Made by a program: the position numbers and the translations under genes
Notes under the pieces: model-generated
The model's input: the letters and a program-made list of their open reading frames with translations, nothing else
Told to the model about the DNA's origin: nothing
Database searches by the model: none
Assembly (NCBI RefSeq): GCF_000348685.1
Contig: NZ_ANLA01000004.1
Span: 248,001-312,000 of the forward strand
DNA from: Xanthomarina gelatinilytica
GTDB taxonomy: Bacteria > Bacteroidota > Bacteroidia > Flavobacteriales > Flavobacteriaceae
DNA: 64,000 bases
Reading direction: 5' to 3'
Part shown: positions 43,711-53,267 of the stretch, one piece after another
Layout: each line of letters begins with the position of its first letter
How positions within the stretch are numbered: position 1 is the first letter of the stretch

Positions 43711-46134
43711 CTAATCTCTTTCCTTAATACGCTCTCTTTCCTTAATATCAATTTGGCGTTCGTTGGTTTGTAATTTGGTATTTCCAAATTTATACCTAAA
43801 ACCTAATTTTATATATCTGTTGTCTAAATTGGTATTGTAATAACTACGCTGGTTTAAATAATTGGTTGTTGTATCAAAATCCCCTAAATTGAATAGGTCT
43901 GCAGCACTTAAGGAAATCACTGCTTTTTTATTTAAAATGGTTTTTGATACTGATATTTCAGATTCTAACCTTCCAGCAACATCCATAAATCCTTGGACAT
44001 TCGAAGAGATGTAGATAAAAGTTAAATTTGCTGTTAAACTTTGGTCTTCTAAAAAGGTGAAATCGTTACTTAACACACTGTAATTGGACCATTTTTTAGC
44101 TTCAATAATACCATTTACAGTAGCAGTTTTATCGTAAGTATTGTAAAAAGAGGTTACTGCGTAAACAAACCAAGCATCTGTTACGTTAAAATAAGAAATG
44201 ACATCAAAGCCAAATTCTATAGATTTTTCAATGTTTATTGGTGAATAAGTAATTTCATTACTTTGGTTGTTTTGAATAGGTATTTCAAAAATGTTATCAT
44301 TTTTATGAATGTAATATGCTTCCAAGGTTAAAAAGGGGCTTACAGTAGACCCAACAACATAATGGTCTTTATAGGTAGGCATGAGGTTGGGATTACCTAC
44401 CACTAAGGTATAGTCGTTCAAATAAAAAGTAAAAGGATTTAAATCTTTATAGTTTGGCCGTTCTATACTTCGTTTATAATTAGCATAAAAACTTAGGACT
44501 TCACCTGCTTGGTACGTTAGACTTACATTGGGAAACCAGTCAAAATAATCTTGTTTGTCTGTTTGATTGTTGGTTAAAGATATCCCTTCTAGAGAGGTTT
44601 GTTCCATTCTTATTCCTGCATGCAAACGCCATTTTTCCCATTCTTTTTTAATATTGGAATAGGCAGCAAACACATTTTCGTTATAATCAAAAGTACTGGA
44701 GTTTGTTACATCCAAAATCTCTTGATTGGTGTTAAAATCATAATCGTAGCGTGTCACATCACTGTTTGTTTGCACATTGGAGAATTTCATTCCAGCATCA
44801 AAATAAGATGTGTCGTTTATAGGCAATTTATAATCCAACTGAGAGGTTATGATTTGTGTTTCTTGATTGGCATCTGTATTAAAAGCTGTAGGCTCTATAA
44901 AGTTATTATTCTGATCGTAATAATTGCTTAAGGATTCTTGAAATCTGTTATAGTCATAAATGGTATAATGCCCATTAAGCGCGAAACTTCCTTTTGTAAA
45001 TTGATGTACATAATCCAAATCAAAACCTAAATTGTATTTATCGTCATTCGCCATGTTAGCTGCCTCAAAACGGGATTGAAATACTTTGTTTGCATTATAG
45101 ACATTCGTATTGTTATCTATGTTGTATTTGTAATATGGTGTCCATAACATGTTGGAAGATACACTTAAGGTGTTTGCCTCATTTAGTAGAAAATCAATGT
45201 TGAAATTCAGGTTATGCGATTTGCTCCAGGTATTTCTGTTAACGGATGATTTCCAAAATTCATCAACTTGACCATTGGTATCGAGGTAATAAACACCATC
45301 GTCGTTGTCCCTGTTTATTTTGTCGTCCGTATAGCTATAATTGGCAAATAAATTAACTTTGTCTGTTTTAAAATAATTGGTCATTCCTGCATTGTATCTA
45401 GGAAATACACCTTGGGTGTAATTTGCAAAAACACTTCCTCTATAGCCTGTAACCAGGTTTTTACTCATAAGAATGTTCAAAACCACTCCACTTTCAGCAT
45501 CATAACTAGCAGACGGATTGGTAATAACCTCAACAGTTTTTATGGAGTTGGCTGATGATCCTTCCAAGAGCTGCAATAATTCATCCTTGGACAGTTGCAC
45601 TTTTCTATTATTTATGTAAACTGTTGGCGCAGAACCTTTAACAGATATTTGCCCATCCAAAACCAAAACCCCTGGAGTACTTTTTACTACTTGAAGCAAG
45701 CTACCTTCAGAAAGCGCTGTGTTTTCAACCCCAAAAACCAGTTTGTCTGCTTCTTTCTTTATGGTAGGTTTGTTCACTACAATATTGACTTCGTCTAAAG
45801 CTTCATTATTTTCTTCTAAGGTGATATCACCAAGACTTATATCTTTAGAAGACACACTAACAAATTCGGTATAATCTTTAAAACCTATAAAACTTATTTT
45901 AATAAGATAATCCTCTTCTTGAACATTTTTTAGTTCAAAAAAACCTTGTTCATTTGTGGATGTGCCTTTAATGGCAGTAGAATCTTTTGCAGACAGCAAC
46001 AATGCATTGGCAAAATATACAGGATTTTGGTCCGTGTCTTTTACGGTTCCTGTAATGGAAACATCTTGAGCCATCACTGTAAATGGTAACAAAAAGACAA
46101 CAAAAACGTAAAAAAAATTTAACTTAAAACTCAT
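43711..46134 (-). CDS. Outer-membrane beta-barrel family protein (TonB-receptor-like)
   Basis: This 807-residue protein has a signal peptide (1-22) and a carboxypeptidase-regulatory-like domain (about 25-110, SITGTVKDTDQNPVYFANALL). A plug-like domain (about 120-225) follows, with LLQVVKSTPGVLVLDGQISVKGSAPTVYINNR and ITNPSASYDAESGVVLNI. The rest is a large barrel, including SIERPNYKDLNPFTFYLNDY. This is the Bacteroidota outer_membrane_beta-barrel group related to SusC/TonB receptors. The ligand is unknown. The final residues are charged (RQIDIKERERIKERD) instead of ending in an aromatic residue. Confidence 0.85.
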   Translation of the reverse strand: MSFKLNFFYVFVVFLLPFTVMAQDVSITGTVKDTDQNPVYFANALLLSAKDSTAIKGTSTNEQGFFELKNVQEEDYLIKISFIGFKDYTEFVSVSSKDISLGDITLEENNEALDEVNIVVNKPTIKKEADKLVFGVENTALSEGSLLQVVKSTPGVLVLDGQISVKGSAPTVYINNRKVQLSKDELLQLLEGSSANSIKTVEVITNPSASYDAESGVVLNILMSKNLVTGYRGSVFANYTQGVFPRYNAGMTNYFKTDKVNLFANYSYTDDKINRDNDDGVYYLDTNGQVDEFWKSSVNRNTWSKSHNLNFNIDFLLNEANTLSVSSNMLWTPYYKYNIDNNTNVYNANKVFQSRFEAANMANDDKYNLGFDLDYVHQFTKGSFALNGHYTIYDYNRFQESLSNYYDQNNNFIEPTAFNTDANQETQIITSQLDYKLPINDTSYFDAGMKFSNVQTNSDVTRYDYDFNTNQEILDVTNSSTFDYNENVFAAYSNIKKEWEKWRLHAGIRMEQTSLEGISLTNNQTDKQDYFDWFPNVSLTYQAGEVLSFYANYKRSIERPNYKDLNPFTFYLNDYTLVVGNPNLMPTYKDHYVVGSTVSPFLTLEAYYIHKNDNIFEIPIQNNQSNEITYSPINIEKSIEFGFDVISYFNVTDAWFVYAVTSFYNTYDKTATVNGIIEAKKWSNYSVLSNDFTFLEDQSLTANLTFIYISSNVQGFMDVAGRLESEISVSKTILNKKAVISLSAADLFNLGDFDTTTNYLNQRSYYNTNLDNRYIKLGFRYKFGNTKLQTNERQIDIKERERIKERD

Positions 46135-46248
46135 AAGCTTATTTGGGGCTACAATATAAAAATAGTTTTGAACATATTTTTACGGAAAACCCGTAAATAA
46201 ATATGATATTTAGTTAGTTATTAACAATTATAGCAAGTTTAAAACAAT

Positions 46249-46256
46249 TATATTTG
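46249..46256 (+). promoter_or_regulatory. Candidate -7 element of lepA
   Basis: TATATTTG, a TAnnTTTG match, is placed 29 bases before the lepA ATG in the divergent gap with the barrel gene. Confidence 0.5.
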
Positions 46257-46285
46257 CAAATTAGATTTATGCTAGAATAAATTTT

Positions 46286-48082
46286 ATGAAGCACATTAGA
46301 AACTTTTGTATTATAGCACATATAGACCATGGTAAAAGTACCTTGGCAGATAGATTATTGGATTATACAGGCTCTGTAACCGAACGCGAGAAAAAAGAAC
46401 AGCTGTTGGACAGTATGGATTTGGAGCGAGAACGTGGTATAACCATTAAATCTCATGCCATACAAATGGAATATACCTATAAAGGAGAGCAATATATTTT
46501 AAATTTAATTGACACGCCTGGACACGTAGATTTTAGCTACGAGGTATCACGTTCCATTGCTGCTTGCGAAGGTGCTTTGTTGATTGTTGATGCTGCGCAA
46601 AGCATTCAAGCACAAACCATTTCCAATTTATATTTGGCCTTGGAAAACGATTTGGAAATAATACCTGTTTTAAATAAAGTGGATTTGCCAAGTGCCAATC
46701 CTGAAGAAGTAACCGATGATATTGTGGATTTATTGGGCTGCAAACCAGAAGATGTTATACATGCCAGTGGAAAAACAGGCTTTGGCGTAGATAATATTTT
46801 AGCTGCCATTATTGAGCGTATTCCTGCTCCTACCGGAAATCCTGATGAACCCTTACAGGCTTTGATTTTCGATTCGGTTTACAACCCATTTCGTGGTGTG
46901 GAAACCTATTTCAGGGTATTAAATGGAACCATAAAAAAAGGACAGAACATTAAATTTATTGCCACAGGCAAAACATATTTTGCAGATGAAATTGGTACTT
47001 TAAAACTAAAACAGTTTCCTAGACAAGAAATAAAAGCTGGAGATGTTGGGTATGTAATCACTGGAATTAAAGAAGCTAAAGAAGTAAAAGTTGGTGACAC
47101 CTTAACTGATGCTAAAAATCCAACTACCAATGTTATTGAAGGTTTTGAAGATGTGAAACCCATGGTATTTGCCGGAATCTATCCTGTAGATACGGAAGAT
47201 TATGAAGAACTTCGAGCATCTATGGAAAAATTGCAGCTTAACGATGCCTCTTTGGTTTTTACTCCTGAAAGTTCTGCTGCTTTAGGTTTTGGGTTCCGTT
47301 GTGGTTTCTTGGGCATGCTACACATGGAAATCATCCAGGAACGCTTGGAACGAGAGTTTGATATGACTGTTATTACAACAGTTCCTAACGTAAGTTACCA
47401 CGCTTTTACCAAAAAATACCCAGAGACACCAATTATTGTTAATAATCCTTCCGATTTACCAGACCCATCCGGTTTGGATCGTGTGGAAGAACCATATATT
47501 AAAGCTACCATCATTACCAAAGCAGATTTTGTTGGAAACGTCATGTCTCTATGTATTGAAAAACGAGGCATGATTACCAATCAAACCTATTTAACAACCG
47601 AAAGGGTTGAAATGACTTTTGATATGCCTTTAGCTGAGATTGTTTTTGATTTCTATGATCGCTTAAAAACTGTTTCCAAAGGATATGCCTCTTTCGATTA
47701 TCATCCTATTGGGATGAAACCTTCTAAACTGGTTCGTGTGGATATTTTATTGAACTCCCAACCAGTAGATGCACTTTCAGCTTTAATACATGCTGATAAT
47801 GCACATAGTATTGGTAAAAAAATGTGCGAAAAATTAAAGGAACTCATTCCTAGACAACAATTCGATATCCCTATTCAAGCCGCCATTGGTGCAAAAATTA
47901 TTGCTAGGGAAACCATAAAAGCCTTACGTAAAGATGTAACTGCCAAGTGTTATGGTGGAGATATTTCCAGAAAACGTAAACTCCTTGAGAAACAGAAAAA
48001 AGGTAAAAAACGTATGAGACAAGTAGGAAATGTTGAAATCCCCCAACAAGCTTTTATGGCTGTTTTAAAACTGAACGACTAA
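46286..48082 (+). CDS. lepA: Elongation factor 4 (LepA)
   Basis: This translational GTPase has 598 residues. It has the G1 loop [15 protein letters not shown], the G2/G3 region [11 protein letters not shown] and [12 protein letters not shown], the G4 loop NKVDLPSA, and the LepA-specific C-terminal domain ending [18 protein letters not shown]. It binds ribosomes and affects translocation and 30S biogenesis. Length matches LepA; it is not EF-G, having no domain IV. It is monocistronic, ended by a terminator at 48081-48112. Confidence 0.97.
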   Translation: MKHIRNFCIIAHIDHGKSTLADRLLDYTGSVTEREKKEQLLDSMDLERERGITIKSHAIQMEYTYKGEQYILNLIDTPGHVDFSYEVSRSIAACEGALLIVDAAQSIQAQTISNLYLALENDLEIIPVLNKVDLPSANPEEVTDDIVDLLGCKPEDVIHASGKTGFGVDNILAAIIERIPAPTGNPDEPLQALIFDSVYNPFRGVETYFRVLNGTIKKGQNIKFIATGKTYFADEIGTLKLKQFPRQEIKAGDVGYVITGIKEAKEVKVGDTLTDAKNPTTNVIEGFEDVKPMVFAGIYPVDTEDYEELRASMEKLQLNDASLVFTPESSAALGFGFRCGFLGMLHMEIIQERLEREFDMTVITTVPNVSYHAFTKKYPETPIIVNNPSDLPDPSGLDRVEEPYIKATIITKADFVGNVMSLCIEKRGMITNQTYLTTERVEMTFDMPLAEIVFDFYDRLKTVSKGYASFDYHPIGMKPSKLVRVDILLNSQPVDALSALIHADNAHSIGKKMCEKLKELIPRQQFDIPIQAAIGAKIIARETIKALRKDVTAKCYGGDISRKRKLLEKQKKGKKRMRQVGNVEIPQQAFMAVLKLND

Positions 48083-48112
48083 AAAAATTCCTGCAAATGC
48101 AGGAATTTTTTT
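48081..48112 (+). terminator. Intrinsic terminator of lepA
   Basis: A perfect 14-bp stem AAAAAATTCCTGCA / TGCAGGAATTTTTT with a 4-base loop begins immediately after the lepA stop codon and ends in a T-run. Confidence 0.92.
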
Positions 48113-48215
48113 TAAACCCTAACAAAACCTTTTTGATTTTGTGTCATTGGTAAATGATCTCGCAAAAAAACGGTTAAACTCTGTTCTTAAATAGAGAAAC
48201 CCATCTTTTAATAAA

Positions 48216-50090
48216 TTAATTTAAATTGGTTTTTCCTCCGTTTGTTTCATTCTTTACTGTTTCTACATCAAAAGGTTTTCCTATATAAACTAATTTCCAA
48301 CCTGGTTCAAGGTTTTCAAGGGTTTCTTCTTTGTCTGCCTTAACAACAAACAAATCGTTGTCATTATCTTTAATGAACAAAGGAATAATATCTGGATCCT
48401 TACTTGAAATTTCAATTAAATCGTAATAATGGTCTTTATCTTTTAATTTAATCTCTTGTATGGAAGGATATTTATTGATAACGTTTGTCAATGAGTTAAA
48501 ATCGTCTGTATAAGAAAACACGCCTTCTATTGGCATTTCTGAGGTTTCGTGCATTTCTGTAGAGGTTAACAACCTGTAAGACCCATTTTCCCCAAATTTA
48601 TCCCCAAACTGCTTAATGGCGTACTTATTTATATCTGTATTTCCAGTTAAAGCCAATAAAAAACCCATATCGTTAAGCTCAATATTATCCAATAACTTAT
48701 CGGAGTAAATATTGGTATTCATTGCTTCCAGACCAAGCTCGTTGGCTTTTGCAATATTATTTTGGTTGCTATCTATTAAAACAACATGTCTGCCATTTTT
48801 CTCTAAATAATGGGCCAATAACCTAGGGAGTTTGGATGCACCTACAATTAAAATCCCTCTAGACTCGGTCAAGAACACTCCAACTATTTTGGCAAACATC
48901 CTGGCCGTAGTGGCATTAAGGATAACAGTTCCTAGCACAATCATAAATACCAATGGAGTAATATATTCGGCTCCTGGAACGCCATCTTCGGCAAGTTTAA
49001 GTCCAAATAGCGAGGCAATACCTGCTGCCACGATTCCTCGTGGACCAACCCAGCTTATAAACAGTTTTTCTTTAAGTTTTAAATTAGAGCCTTGGGTACT
49101 TAAAAACACGCCAATAGGTCTAATAACAAACACAACAACAGAAAATAAGATTACTGTGTTCCAATTGTAAATTAAAAGCAAATCTTCAAAATTGATATCT
49201 GCAGCTAGAAGGATAAAAAGTATGGATATCAATAAAACACTTAAGGATTCTTTAAAATAAAGCAGTTCTTTTAAGTAAGGGGATTTGGAGTTTCCCAAAA
49301 CCATTCCCATAACCACCACTGCCAATAAACCAGACTCATGTGCAAATTCATCGGCTAAAATAAAAACTCCCAATACAGCTGCCAATGCAAACACATTCAT
49401 TAAATAATGGGGCACCCAATTTCGGTTTAAAATCAAATTAAGTCCATGAGCAAAAGTAAACCCAAAAGTAGTACCGAACAATACGATTTTCCCAAATTCA
49501 ATAAAAGCCGTTTTGGTAAATTCCCCACCAGCATCCACACTAATAAATTCGAAAACAAGTACAGCTACCAAGGCTCCTATTGGGTCTATAAGGATTCCTT
49601 CCCATTTTAAAACGGCAGAAACATCTTTTTTAAGGGGTATATTTCTTAAAATTGGTGTAATTACCGTTGGTCCTGTTACAATAATCAGAGCTGAAAATAA
49701 AAAAGAAATTTCCCAACTTAAATAAAAAATATAGTGTGCTGCTATGGCAGCCCCAAAAAAGGTGACTATAGAACCTACAGTAATTAACTTGGTAATAACT
49801 GGACCAACATTTTTTATTTCACCTTTTTTTAAGGTTAATCCACCTTCAAATAAAATTATACTAATTGCCAAAGACACAAAGAAAAACAAACTGCCTCCAG
49901 GAAAAAGCCCTTCTTCGCCATTCCATCTAGGTTCAATCCATTTGGTGCCATCTGCACTTAAAAATTCTGCTGCAATAGGTCCTACAAATAAACCAATAAG
50001 AATTAAAGGTAAAATAGCTGGTATTTTTAATTTCCATGCTACCCATTGTGCCAATATACCAAGTATGATAATGCCTGCTAATTCTACCAT
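48216..50090 (-). CDS. Cation:proton antiporter with RCK domain
   Basis: This 624-residue inner-membrane protein has an N-terminal region (about 1-400) of roughly 12 hydrophobic helices of the Na+/H+ exchanger (CPA1/NhaP-like) family, including VTGPTVITPILR and FISWVGPRGIVAAGIASLFGL. The C-terminal part has a TrkA_N/RCK nucleotide-binding domain starting GILIVGASKLPRLLAHYLEKNG (about 405) and ending near LLTSTEMHE. The last stretch resembles a TrkA_C-like regulatory domain. Na+ or K+ selectivity cannot be read. It is monocistronic. Confidence 0.85.
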   Translation of the reverse strand: MVELAGIIILGILAQWVAWKLKIPAILPLILIGLFVGPIAAEFLSADGTKWIEPRWNGEEGLFPGGSLFFFVSLAISIILFEGGLTLKKGEIKNVGPVITKLITVGSIVTFFGAAIAAHYIFYLSWEISFLFSALIIVTGPTVITPILRNIPLKKDVSAVLKWEGILIDPIGALVAVLVFEFISVDAGGEFTKTAFIEFGKIVLFGTTFGFTFAHGLNLILNRNWVPHYLMNVFALAAVLGVFILADEFAHESGLLAVVVMGMVLGNSKSPYLKELLYFKESLSVLLISILFILLAADINFEDLLLIYNWNTVILFSVVVFVIRPIGVFLSTQGSNLKLKEKLFISWVGPRGIVAAGIASLFGLKLAEDGVPGAEYITPLVFMIVLGTVILNATTARMFAKIVGVFLTESRGILIVGASKLPRLLAHYLEKNGRHVVLIDSNQNNIAKANELGLEAMNTNIYSDKLLDNIELNDMGFLLALTGNTDINKYAIKQFGDKFGENGSYRLLTSTEMHETSEMPIEGVFSYTDDFNSLTNVINKYPSIQEIKLKDKDHYYDLIEISSKDPDIIPLFIKDNDNDLFVVKADKEETLENLEPGWKLVYIGKPFDVETVKNETNGGKTNLN

Positions 50091-50221
50091 ATAAAGATTT
50101 TAAATTTTGTGAACAATTATAAAAAACCTTGGCAAAATAATGCTTTTTTATTTTACAATTATAAATAGCGCTTTATTAACAAGTTAAAAAACTAAAGAAA
50201 AAAATTAAAAAGATGAAACCA

Positions 50222-50578
50222 TCAATCCTCATTTTTGGATTCGGACATATAGTACAAACGTTTTAAACTCTTTTTAAGAAGTACGAATCGATATACGCCA
50301 ATTATAAAAAAAAGTGCCGAAAATACTAATGACAACAATCCTAGAAACCTGAAATTTGGAAAAGGGAAATCTTTTAATTGAAAAAAAGCAATACCACCCA
50401 ACAACAAATACAAAGAAGATCTTACATAAGATAACAAAGTACGCTCATTTGCCAACCTGGTTCGCTCAATAGCTAAATAATCTCTTAAAATAACTTCTTC
50501 ATCTGGCTTAAAATCTCTACCAAACCGAAGCAATTTCATTTTTTTTATTTTCAAGGGACTCGGTTTAAGTGTTTTCAT
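50222..50578 (-). CDS. DUF202 (YidH-family) membrane protein
   Basis: This 118-residue protein has the DUF202 opening block DYLAIERTRLANERTLLSYVRSSLYLLLGGIAFF, then a second helix pair (FRFLGLLSLVFSALFFIIGVYRFVLL). It is a small inner-membrane protein of unknown function. The N-terminal extension of about 25 basic residues includes another possible start at MKLLRFG. It lies upstream of the antiporter gene on the same strand, 131 bases away. Confidence 0.8.
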   Translation of the reverse strand: MKTLKPSPLKIKKMKLLRFGRDFKPDEEVILRDYLAIERTRLANERTLLSYVRSSLYLLLGGIAFFQLKDFPFPNFRFLGLLSLVFSALFFIIGVYRFVLLKKSLKRLYYMSESKNED

Positions 50579-50722
50579 AAATGGTTTTTTATAAAATTAT
50601 AATTAATATTTATTAGCTACAAATAAATTATCTCATCCAATCCAATCCAAAATGTTAAAAAACAACTAATATCCTTGCTTTATTTTCACTTATACGGGGC
50701 GTTTTAGTAATTTGCAGGCATT

Positions 50723-51583
50723 ATGAAATTATATCCTATTAAATCTGGAAATTTTAAGTTGGATGGCGGCGCCATGTTTGGTGTAGTCCCTAAATCCCTT
50801 TGGCAAAAAACCAATCCTGCAGATACCAACAACATGATTGATATTGCTGCACGTTGTTTATTAATTGAAGATGGCAACAAGCTCATTTTAATAGACACTG
50901 GAATGGGCAACAAACAAAGTGATAAGTTTTTTGGATACTATTATCTTTGGGGAAATGATTCTATTGACAAGTCCTTAGAACAATATGGTTTTCATAGAGA
51001 TGACATTACAGATGTGTTTATGACCCATTTACATTTTGATCATTGTGGAGGCTCAATCCAGTGGAACAAGAACCGAACGGGTTATGAGCCTGCTTTTAAA
51101 AATGCCCATTTTTGGAGCAATCAAGACCATTGGAAATGGGCAACACAACCCAACAACAGGGAAAAAGCCTCTTTCCTTAAAGAAAACATTTTGCCAATGG
51201 AAGAAAGTGGCCAGTTAAAATTCACAGACTTACCACAAACAGATATGTTGAAAAACAGCCCTTTGGGCTTTGATATTTTTTTCGCAAATGGCCATACAGA
51301 TAAACAAATGATTCCTATGATACATTACAAAGGCAAAACCATTTGTTTTATGGCAGACCTACTGCCAACTGCAGGGCATTTACCCTTACCTTTTGTAATG
51401 GGCTACGATACAAGACCTCTGCTGACTTTAGACGAAAAAGAAAAATTCCTCAAACTAGCAGCAGATAATAATTATTACTTATTTTTGGAGCACGATGCAC
51501 ATAACGAGATTATTACAGTAAAGCAAACTGATAAAGGTGTGCGATTAAACCATGTTTTTACCTGTAATGAAATATTTAACTAA
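50723..51583 (+). CDS. MBL-fold metallo-hydrolase
   Basis: This 286-residue protein carries the two-metal motif HLHFDHCGG (His102, His104, Asp106, His107). Downstream His and Asp residues are in ANGHTDKQMIPM, FMADLLPTAGHLP and LEHDAHNEI. No signal peptide is visible. The fold is shared by lactonases, glyoxalases and RNases; this architecture resembles the AHL-lactonase-like group, but the substrate is not determined. The S8 peptidase gene starts 15 bases later, so the two are probably one transcript. Confidence 0.85.
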   Translation: MKLYPIKSGNFKLDGGAMFGVVPKSLWQKTNPADTNNMIDIAARCLLIEDGNKLILIDTGMGNKQSDKFFGYYYLWGNDSIDKSLEQYGFHRDDITDVFMTHLHFDHCGGSIQWNKNRTGYEPAFKNAHFWSNQDHWKWATQPNNREKASFLKENILPMEESGQLKFTDLPQTDMLKNSPLGFDIFFANGHTDKQMIPMIHYKGKTICFMADLLPTAGHLPLPFVMGYDTRPLLTLDEKEKFLKLAADNNYYLFLEHDAHNEIITVKQTDKGVRLNHVFTCNEIFN

Positions 51584-51598
51584 TACCAATAAATTAAA

Positions 51599-53209
51599 AT
51601 GAAATTAATGAAACCTTTTATGCTTTCAGTACTTGTAGCCGCTACTCTTTCTAGTTGTGGTGGAGGTGCTGATATTGTATCAACACCTGTTGAAAACATA
51701 GATTCTGTGCCTTTAAAAGTGTCGGAATTAACTGAAAACGAAAAACACACTTGGGGACATTTAGATCTTGTAAAAGATACAATTCCTGGAATGAGTGTTG
51801 AAAAAGCTTATGCTGAAATTATAAAAAATAGAAAAGGCCAATCTGTGATTGTTGCTGTAATTGATTCTGGTATCGATATTGAACACGAAGACTTAGACGG
51901 AGTTCTTTGGACCAACGAAGACGAAATCCCAGGAAATGGTATTGACGATGATAATAATGGTTATGTAGATGATATTCATGGGTGGAACTTTTTAGGAGAT
52001 GCTTACGATGAGCAATTGGAATACGTACGTATCCTTGCATCTGGAGACACAAGCAACCCAGATTATGCTAGAGCTAAAGAAGAATACGACAAAGAATATC
52101 AAGAAACGGTTGGTAGAAAAGCACAATACGATCAAATTTATGAGCAAGTAAAAAATGCCGATGAAACCATCTCCAAGCATTTAGGTAAAGAAAACTACAC
52201 CAAAGAAGATGTTGAAGCCATCGATTCAGAAGATGAAGCCATTACCAAAGCCATTAGCGTAATGAACTTTATGTATGGAAATGGATTTGAAGACACAAAA
52301 GTAGCTTTAAACTCCATAAAAGAAGGTGTGGATTATTTTACTGATAAATTAAACTACAACCTAAACAAAGATTTCAACGGAAGAACCACTGGAGACAATC
52401 CTAACGACTTGTCTGATGTTGGATACGGAAACGCCAATGTACTTCCTTCTGAAAAAGGGGAAAGCCACGGAACTCACGTAGCAGGAATTATTGCTGCAGA
52501 ACGTGGTAATGGTAAAGGTGTAGATGGTGTTGCCAACAATGTAAAAATCATGAGCTTAAGAGCTGTTCCAAATGGCGATGAGTACGATAAAGATATTGCT
52601 TTGGCTATTAGATATGCCGTAGATAATGGCGCGTTAATTATCAACGGAAGTTTTGGTAAGTACTACTCTCCACATAGCGATTGGGTTAGAGACGCAATAG
52701 CTTACGCAAGTAGTAAAGATGTTGTTTTTGTAAATGCTGCAGGAAACGAAGGTATAGATTTAGACCAAAAAGAATGCTATCCAAACGATCAAGTAAACAA
52801 TGGTCCAGAAGTATCTACCTCTTTTATTACAGTTGGCGCTTTAGAGCCTAAATATGGTGCCAATATGTTAGCTGGGTTTTCTAACTACGGAAAAATCAAT
52901 GTAGATGTTTTTGCTCCAGGAGCTAAAATTTATTCCACAACTCCAGAAAACGAATACGATACCAAAGGGGGAACATCTATGGCTGCTCCTGCAGTAGCTG
53001 GTGTTGCTGCTTTAATCCGTTCTTATTACCCTAAATTATCTGCTGCTCAAGTAAAGCAAATAATTATGGATTCTGGATTGGCGCTTTCTACAAAAGTAGT
53101 GGTTGGTGGAGATACCAATAACGTAAAACCTATTGGAGATTTAACAAAATCCGGTAAAATTGTAAACGCTTACAACGCGCTTATTATGGCAGATCAGTTA
53201 TCTAAATAA
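51599..53209 (+). CDS. S8 (subtilisin-like) serine peptidase lipoprotein
   Basis: This 536-residue protein has a lipoprotein signal with Cys20 (VAATLSSC). The catalytic triad is Asp89 in VIDSGIDIEHED, His290 in SHGTHVAGI and Ser460 in GGTSMAAPAVAG. The segment DNNNGYVDDIHGWNF-like (here DDDNNGYVDDIHGWNFLG) follows the Asp. The Asp-to-His distance of 201 residues is far more than the roughly 30 in subtilisin, owing to an inserted charged helical region (about 120-255). It should act at the cell envelope. It is followed by a terminator and then an M1 peptidase gene. Confidence 0.92.
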   Translation: MKLMKPFMLSVLVAATLSSCGGGADIVSTPVENIDSVPLKVSELTENEKHTWGHLDLVKDTIPGMSVEKAYAEIIKNRKGQSVIVAVIDSGIDIEHEDLDGVLWTNEDEIPGNGIDDDNNGYVDDIHGWNFLGDAYDEQLEYVRILASGDTSNPDYARAKEEYDKEYQETVGRKAQYDQIYEQVKNADETISKHLGKENYTKEDVEAIDSEDEAITKAISVMNFMYGNGFEDTKVALNSIKEGVDYFTDKLNYNLNKDFNGRTTGDNPNDLSDVGYGNANVLPSEKGESHGTHVAGIIAAERGNGKGVDGVANNVKIMSLRAVPNGDEYDKDIALAIRYAVDNGALIINGSFGKYYSPHSDWVRDAIAYASSKDVVFVNAAGNEGIDLDQKECYPNDQVNNGPEVSTSFITVGALEPKYGANMLAGFSNYGKINVDVFAPGAKIYSTTPENEYDTKGGTSMAAPAVAGVAALIRSYYPKLSAAQVKQIIMDSGLALSTKVVVGGDTNNVKPIGDLTKSGKIVNAYNALIMADQLSK

Positions 53210-53222
53210 TTATAAAAAACCT

Positions 53223-53256
53223 AAACCTCATCCTATCAAAAGATGAGGTTTTTTTA
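53223..53256 (+). terminator. Intrinsic terminator after the S8 peptidase gene
   Basis: The 10-bp stem AAACCTCATC / GATGAGGTTT is followed by further Ts, 14 bases after the stop codon and just before the M1 peptidase start. Confidence 0.85.
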
Positions 53257-53267
53257 ATTCATTTAAA

